Assembly (NCBI GenBank): GCA_900660155.1
Contig: CABFPE010000186.1
Coordinates: forward strand, 822,398-843,079
Source of the DNA: Hofstenia miamia
Lineage: Eukaryota > Xenacoelomorpha > Acoela > Hofsteniidae
DNA: 20,682 nt
Direction: 5' to 3'
Made by a program: the position numbers and the translations under genes. Position 1 is the first letter of the stretch; each line of letters starts with the position of its first letter. The notes beneath the pieces were generated by a model. The model did no database searches. It saw nothing but the letters and a program-made list of their open reading frames with translations, and was not told the origin of the DNA. Positions 17,213-20,682 of the stretch are shown here, piece after piece.

Positions 17213-17732
17213 CTATGGTACATAAAAATTATGTGAATACTCTTTTCGAGTATCCTCAATTGCTGCAAAGTAACTTCTAGCCGCTATTTTAGAAAAGGGA
17301 GGCTTTCTGAATTTAATTGGCATATTATTAAAAATTTCGGCTGCCTTTACAAACAAAGATTTAGATGCATGAGTATTTCGTATTGGGCAAATTTTTATAT
17401 TTATTTTGTCGAGTATTATATCTTAACTTGTTGTTTACAAAAGAGCTAAACGTTTTGTTTTTACCAGTTATGACAGTGATAAAATACAAATAGCTTATGT
17501 AGAGAATATATCGAGATTGTTTCAATATGTTTTGCTTTTTATAGTATTGGCTTACATGAGAAAATCTAGGGATTTCTGCAATTTGTTCAATATCCCAGTT
17601 GGACATGCGATCTAATTTATTCCATTTTAATGCGTCAGTCCCAATGGCAAGATACGAACCATAATTAACTATACCATACAGTTGAGAACGAGCATAATTG
17701 ATGAGAAAAGACTTGGGAATGCAATTCTTCAT
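17213..17732 (-). pseudogene. LINE thumb and C-terminal domain, frameshifted
   Basis: The frame from 17732 gives the thumb: SFLINYARSQLYGIVNYGSY, then MSNWDIEQIAEIPRFSHVSQ and LRYNTRQN near 17410. At about 17400, in an A/T-rich run, it shifts into the frame reading IKICPIRNTHASKSLFVKAA, FNNMPIKFRKPPF and RSYFAAIEDTRKEYS, ending at TAG 17213-17215. Y-N-T-R followed by a short basic stretch and the N-x-M-P motif is the usual terminal region of these polyproteins. A one- or two-base indel accounts for the break. Confidence 0.75.
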
Positions 17733-17915
17733 TATAATGATGGTATAGTAAAAGCTGCTAGTCTTCGAATTTTTTTCCCAAGAAACTCAGCAAAGTCCAA
17801 ATTTTCATTAAATGATACCCTAAGATACGTAGCTTTGCTTTTGTTCACAAGTTCCAATCCATTTAGTTTTAATTTGAATTTGTTAGAATAGTCGATTTTT
17901 AAAGAACTATGTAGC

Positions 17916-18040
17916 ATAATAAACTGTGTTTTCTTGACATTAAGTTTGAGCTGGTTGATATCAAACCATTTTTTCATTGAAACAAAATCGGTGTTTATCA
18001 TTTTTGTACATTGGGTCTTATTGGCGCTACTATAATAAAT
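17916..18040. repeat. Direct copy 1 of 125 bp beside N at 18041
   Basis: 17916-18040 and 18042-18166 are 125-bp direct copies starting ATAATAAACTGTG and ending ATAATAAAT. I see one difference (ATCATTTTTG against ATCATTTTCG). The single N between them is the only ambiguous base nearby. Together they look like two contig ends overlapping by 125 bp that were joined with one N. Confidence 0.9.
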
Positions 18041-18041
18041 N

Positions 18042-18166
18042 ATAATAAACTGTGTTTTCTTGACATTAAGTTTGAGCTGGTTGATATCAAACCATTTTTT
18101 CATTGAAACAAAATCGGTGTTTATCATTTTCGTACATTGGGTCTTATTGGCGCTACTATAATAAAT
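18042..18166. repeat. Direct copy 2 of 125 bp beside N at 18041
   Basis: Partner of 17916-18040. With the N, the duplicated length is 126, so the reading frame happens to continue across it. Confidence 0.9.
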
Positions 18167-18996
18167 ACACGTATCATCAGCATACTGGATAACTTTGCAG
18201 AAAGAGAGAGAATTCGACAAGTCATTGACAAATACATTAAAAAGTATTGGGCCGAGAATTGTTCCCCGGGGTACACCTCTTTTGGTTTTCCTATAACTTG
18301 ATTTTTCTAGTTCAAGCTTGACTGCCTGGTGTCTTTCATTAAGGAAGCTCTCAATTAACATGATTGCATCTGAGCAAAAACCGTATTTTCGCAATTTTTT
18401 TATAAGGATTGCATGTGGCATACTGTCAAACGCCTTGGATAGGTCAACAAAAACAACTGCGACATAATCTGAGTTATTAAGACATTCACGCCAGTTTTCT
18501 ACAGCATATAGCAAAGCATCCATTGCTGATTTGGACTTTCTAAATCCAAATTGGGGAGGAACAATCAATTTATTTTCATCAAAGTAGGTGGTAATTTGCT
18601 TTTGTAGGCTTTTCTCAAAATTTTAGAAATAATATGTGTGACTGAAATGGGTCTATAATTAGACGAATTGCTGGGGTCACCACCGGAGTAACAACTGCAT
18701 ATTTAAATTCTGATGGAAAATGGGAATGACGAATACATAAATTCAATAAATATGTTAAGTGAGTTACTGTATTTCTAAATGCCATTTTAGAATAAAATTT
18801 GGCACGTTTGAAGGTCCTTTGGAGTTATAGCTGTTGACTTGATCAATGTTTCCCAAAACTTCTTTTTCACTTAGGAAATTGAAAGAAAATGATGTATTAC
18901 AATGCTTAATATCATCAGTGTAGGGAAATGTCGGGCCGTTATATTTACCAATGTTTATAAAGTATTCATTCAACGTATTAGCTATTTGTGCTTGCG

Positions 18997-19194
18997 ATTT
19001 TACTATACAGTTACCAGATTTTATTACAGTAGGCACAGTGTGTTTTACTGCAATTTTTTGCGAAATACTATTGACGAATTCCCATTTGCTTTTTTCTGTT
19101 TCCAATTTGTCAAACTGAATGAGACTATGCTTTTTATGAACGTGCTTTTCTAATCGTTTGACGGACAATTTATATGCCTTGTAAATGTTATAAT
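18997..19194. repeat. Direct copy 1 of about 199 bp beside N at 19195
   Basis: 18997-19194 and 19196-19395 are direct copies starting ATTTTACTAT and ending TAAATGTTATAAT. I see about four differences, including GAATGAGACTATGC against GAACAAGACTATATGC. The lone N at 19195 sits exactly between them, as at 18041. Confidence 0.9.
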
Positions 19195-19195
19195 N

Positions 19196-19395
19196 ATTTT
19201 ACTATGCAGTTACCAGATTTTATTACAGTAGGCACAGTGTGTTTTACTGCAATTTTTTGCGAAATACTATTGACGAATTCCCATTTGCTTTTTTCTGTTT
19301 CCAATTTGTCAAACTGAACAAGACTATATGCTTTTTATGAACGTGCTTTTCTAATCGTTTGACGGACAATTTATATGCCTTGTAAATGTTATAAT
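19196..19395. repeat. Direct copy 2 of about 199 bp beside N at 19195
   Basis: Partner of 18997-19194, with 2 extra bases. Slightly more divergent than the pair at 18041, which could reflect allelic contigs. Confidence 0.9.
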
Positions 19396-19650
19396 CACTG
19401 GAAGACTTCGTGCTTTGCCATTGTTCGAGGCGTTTTAAAAGCCTGGATTTTTGCAACATCTAGATTTTTGCTCATACTTTCCTTATTCAATTGCCTAGGA
19501 AAAACTGAAGTTTTTTTTAATGGAGCATGCACATCAACAACAGCTTCAATCGTTGCAAGATAGGTTTTAATGGCTTCATCAATATTATTGATTCTGTATA
19601 TTAAATTCCAATTTATTGAATAAATATCTTTTAGAAATTTCTAAGAATCA

Positions 19651-20240
19651 AAACGTTTGAGTGAACGCTTAACTATTTCCACGCGCTTATGACGCACTAA
19701 GTGCATTTCATTGTCAACTAATATCAATGCATTGTGATCGCTAGTCACAAGTGAAACAAAAACAGGTGTATCTGATAAAACAATTAGTAAATATATAATC
19801 AATTATTGTATTGCTCGAATTTGTACTACGGGAAGGAACTTTGTCATTGGAAATAAGCAGCTGATGTTCATTCATGAAGTTCTTTATCAGGTAAGATTGT
19901 TTTTTGTCGCAGTAATTGATGTTAAAGTCGCCGCAAATAATTATTGTATCAAAACAAGTTAAATTGGAAAGTTCAAGAGACTTGTAATCCATAAATTCTG
20001 TTAGATACATTTTGTGTGGAGAGTATGTTACATTAATGTAGAAGTTCTCGCCATAAGTTGATTCAAGCCACATAGTTTCAAATATGTCATGAGGAATTTC
20101 TAACTGAAAAGATCTTTTGAACTCAAAATATTTAGGAGCAATAATTAGTAGACCGCCACCAATTTTCGTTCTTGTTTTGCTAAATATGTCAAGTGTCCTG
20201 GGAAATGGATTCCAAATGCTTAGATCTTCATCACGATCTC
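19651..20240 (-). pseudogene. LINE APE-type endonuclease, N-terminus missing
   Basis: On the minus strand, from about 20215: FSKTRTKIGGGLLIIAPKYF, then FETMWLESTYGENFYINVTY, IIICGDFNINYC with the metal-binding G-D-F-N, and TIIDYIFTN. After a one-base frameshift at about 19770 comes SLVTSDHNALI with the catalytic S-D-H. The fold cuts one strand of target DNA. The first quarter, which should hold the N-x-R-S and T-E-T-W-L motifs with the catalytic Glu, is absent. The preceding coiled-coil segment is joined directly in frame to the position just before the R-x-x-GGG block. Activity is not expected. Confidence 0.75.
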
Positions 20241-20682
20241 TGCCAGTTGATGTCTCTTCTGGCCGATTGGAGTTATGGATAGAATTCTTTAACTCGTTGA
20301 TTTGTAATTCAAGAGTGAAGGTCGACTCCAACATCTGTCTCTCCATACGTTGGTATGCTACATGTTGGGTGTTAAGCTCGGCTTGTAAGGATTCAACCTG
20401 GCGTTCACTCTCCATTCGTAGTGCCACCTGCTGTGAAAATTCGTACCGCAAATGCTCGATTTCGGCTATGTGCACATCAAAGTGAGGCGTCTGTTTGCGA
20501 CCACTGGCGTAACTGCGAGGACGCAGGGGAATGGGCGGAGCATTCTGAGTGTTCAATACACGTCGCGCATTTCTATGGAATGATGGACTCGTGTTGGCAT
20601 TGCTATAGGGGATAGTGGCTGCATTATGGCTATCGTCCATTCTTTGAACATTAGGATAAGTCAGAGGACAGAAGTTTAACAA
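20240..20682 (-). CDS. Coiled-coil segment fused ahead of the endonuclease, partial
   Basis: An open frame of about 145 codons enters from the right edge with no required start. The first Met inside it is at QRMDDSH, near 20640. A Ser/Asn/Pro-rich basic N-terminal part (SFHRNARRVLNTQNAPPIP, RPRSYASGRK) is followed by a heptad-like coiled coil: HIAEIEHLRYEFSQQVALR, SERQVESLQAELNTQ and LELQINELKNSI. A polar tail SNRPEETSTGRDRDED then runs in frame into the endonuclease. The segment is visibly richer in G and C than the rest of the LINE. It could be the LINE's own ORF1-like or N-terminal domain, or a gag-like piece of another element or host exon joined by rearrangement. It continues beyond the window. 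Confidence 0.5.

Larger units (their letters stand above)
17732..18720 (-). pseudogene. LINE reverse transcriptase
   Basis: Minus-strand RT blocks in order are: FPSEFKYAVV (about 18715-18690), GGDPSNSSNYRPIS, HIISKI, a frameshift near 18615, EKSLQKQITTYFDENK, then PPQFGFRKSKSAMDAL. The first catalytic Asp lies in FVDLSKAFDSMPH. GVPRGTILGPILFNVFVNDL follows, and the catalytic YADD in VIQYADDTCIY (about 18170-18200). Two small breaks lie near 18610-18680. A 42-codon segment starting IYYSSANKTQ appears twice across the N at 18041. I attribute this to an assembly overlap, because repeating it would wreck the palm. Otherwise the catalytic residues are all present. Confidence 0.85.
18764..19650 (-). 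pseudogene. LINE linker between endonuclease and RT
   Basis: Minus-strand pieces read, from upstream, KTYLATIEAVVDVHAPLKKT (near 19520-19570), LLKRLEQWQSTKSSSDYNIY, KLSVKRLEKHVHKKH, SKWEFVNSISQKIAVKH, TLNEYFINIGK, FNFLSEKEVLGNIDQ and NSKGPSNVPNFILK. This is the usual spacer, which includes the dehydration-like K-G-P/D-x-I/V-P block just before RT. The stretch around KLSVKRLEKH is present twice because of the duplication around N 19195. A TAG at about 19640 and frame changes elsewhere interrupt it. Confidence 0.7.
17100..20682 (-). mobile_element. CR1/Jockey-type non-LTR retrotransposon (LINE), runs off the right edge
   Basis: On the minus strand the order is coiled-coil segment, APE endonuclease, linker, reverse transcriptase, C-terminal domain, stop at 17213-17215 and a 3' end with AATAAA at 17145-17150. 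This is the layout of APE-type LINEs. They nick the target with the endonuclease and prime cDNA synthesis there. Several single-base frameshifts break the frame. Two further breaks are probably assembly artefacts at the N positions 18041 and 19195. No poly-A tail or target duplication was identified. Clade assignment beyond the CR1/Jockey group needs a tree. Confidence 0.85.

Overview
The window reads as AT-rich nuclear DNA of an animal, most likely an invertebrate. Support: one intact intronless seven-transmembrane receptor gene; no operon-like packing; long gene-free AT-rich stretches; TA microsatellites; and a dense mix of decayed eukaryotic transposons (Ty3/gypsy, CR1/Jockey-type LINEs, mariner, hAT, a PIF/Harbinger-like MITE, a Penelope-like remnant). 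The species cannot be named from the sequence.

Layout. 1-1800: nothing recognisable. 1808-2381: a GC-richer, exon-like block; its 3' part (2024-2246) recurs in inverted orientation at 15328-15562. 3466-3672 (minus): the tail of a GIY-YIG endonuclease of Penelope type beside a TA microsatellite. 5591-7500: two copies of a repeat carrying a 140-bp MITE; the second copy follows the C-terminal tail of a hAT transposase. 8024-12192 (plus): a rearranged, stop-riddled Ty3/gypsy element with zinc knuckle, protease, a short reverse transcriptase piece, a long unrecognised middle, integrase zinc finger and a probable 3' LTR. 12649-13237: a 589-bp mariner-family derivative with 49-bp inverted repeats and TA duplications, in which the transposase N-terminus and C-terminus lie in opposite orientations. 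13758-15020 (plus): a second gypsy fragment (RT, RNase H, integrase zinc finger). 15741-16649 (minus): the receptor gene. 16844-17080 (minus): tail of one LINE. 17213-20682 (minus): most of a second LINE (coiled coil, APE endonuclease, RT, C-terminal domain), running off the right edge.

The only gene that looks alive is the receptor. The rest is a transposon graveyard in which at least three elements sit side by side or nested. Two single-N positions (18041, 19195) each separate near-identical direct copies of 125 and about 199 bp. These are best read as unmerged contig overlaps, so the LINE is probably less broken than it looks.

I found no defence-like or other clearly new multi-gene system. 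The best candidates for something undescribed are the inverted exon-like repeat pair, the head-to-head transposase fragments inside the mariner derivative, the unrecognised middle of the first gypsy element, and the coiled-coil segment joined to a shortened LINE endonuclease.
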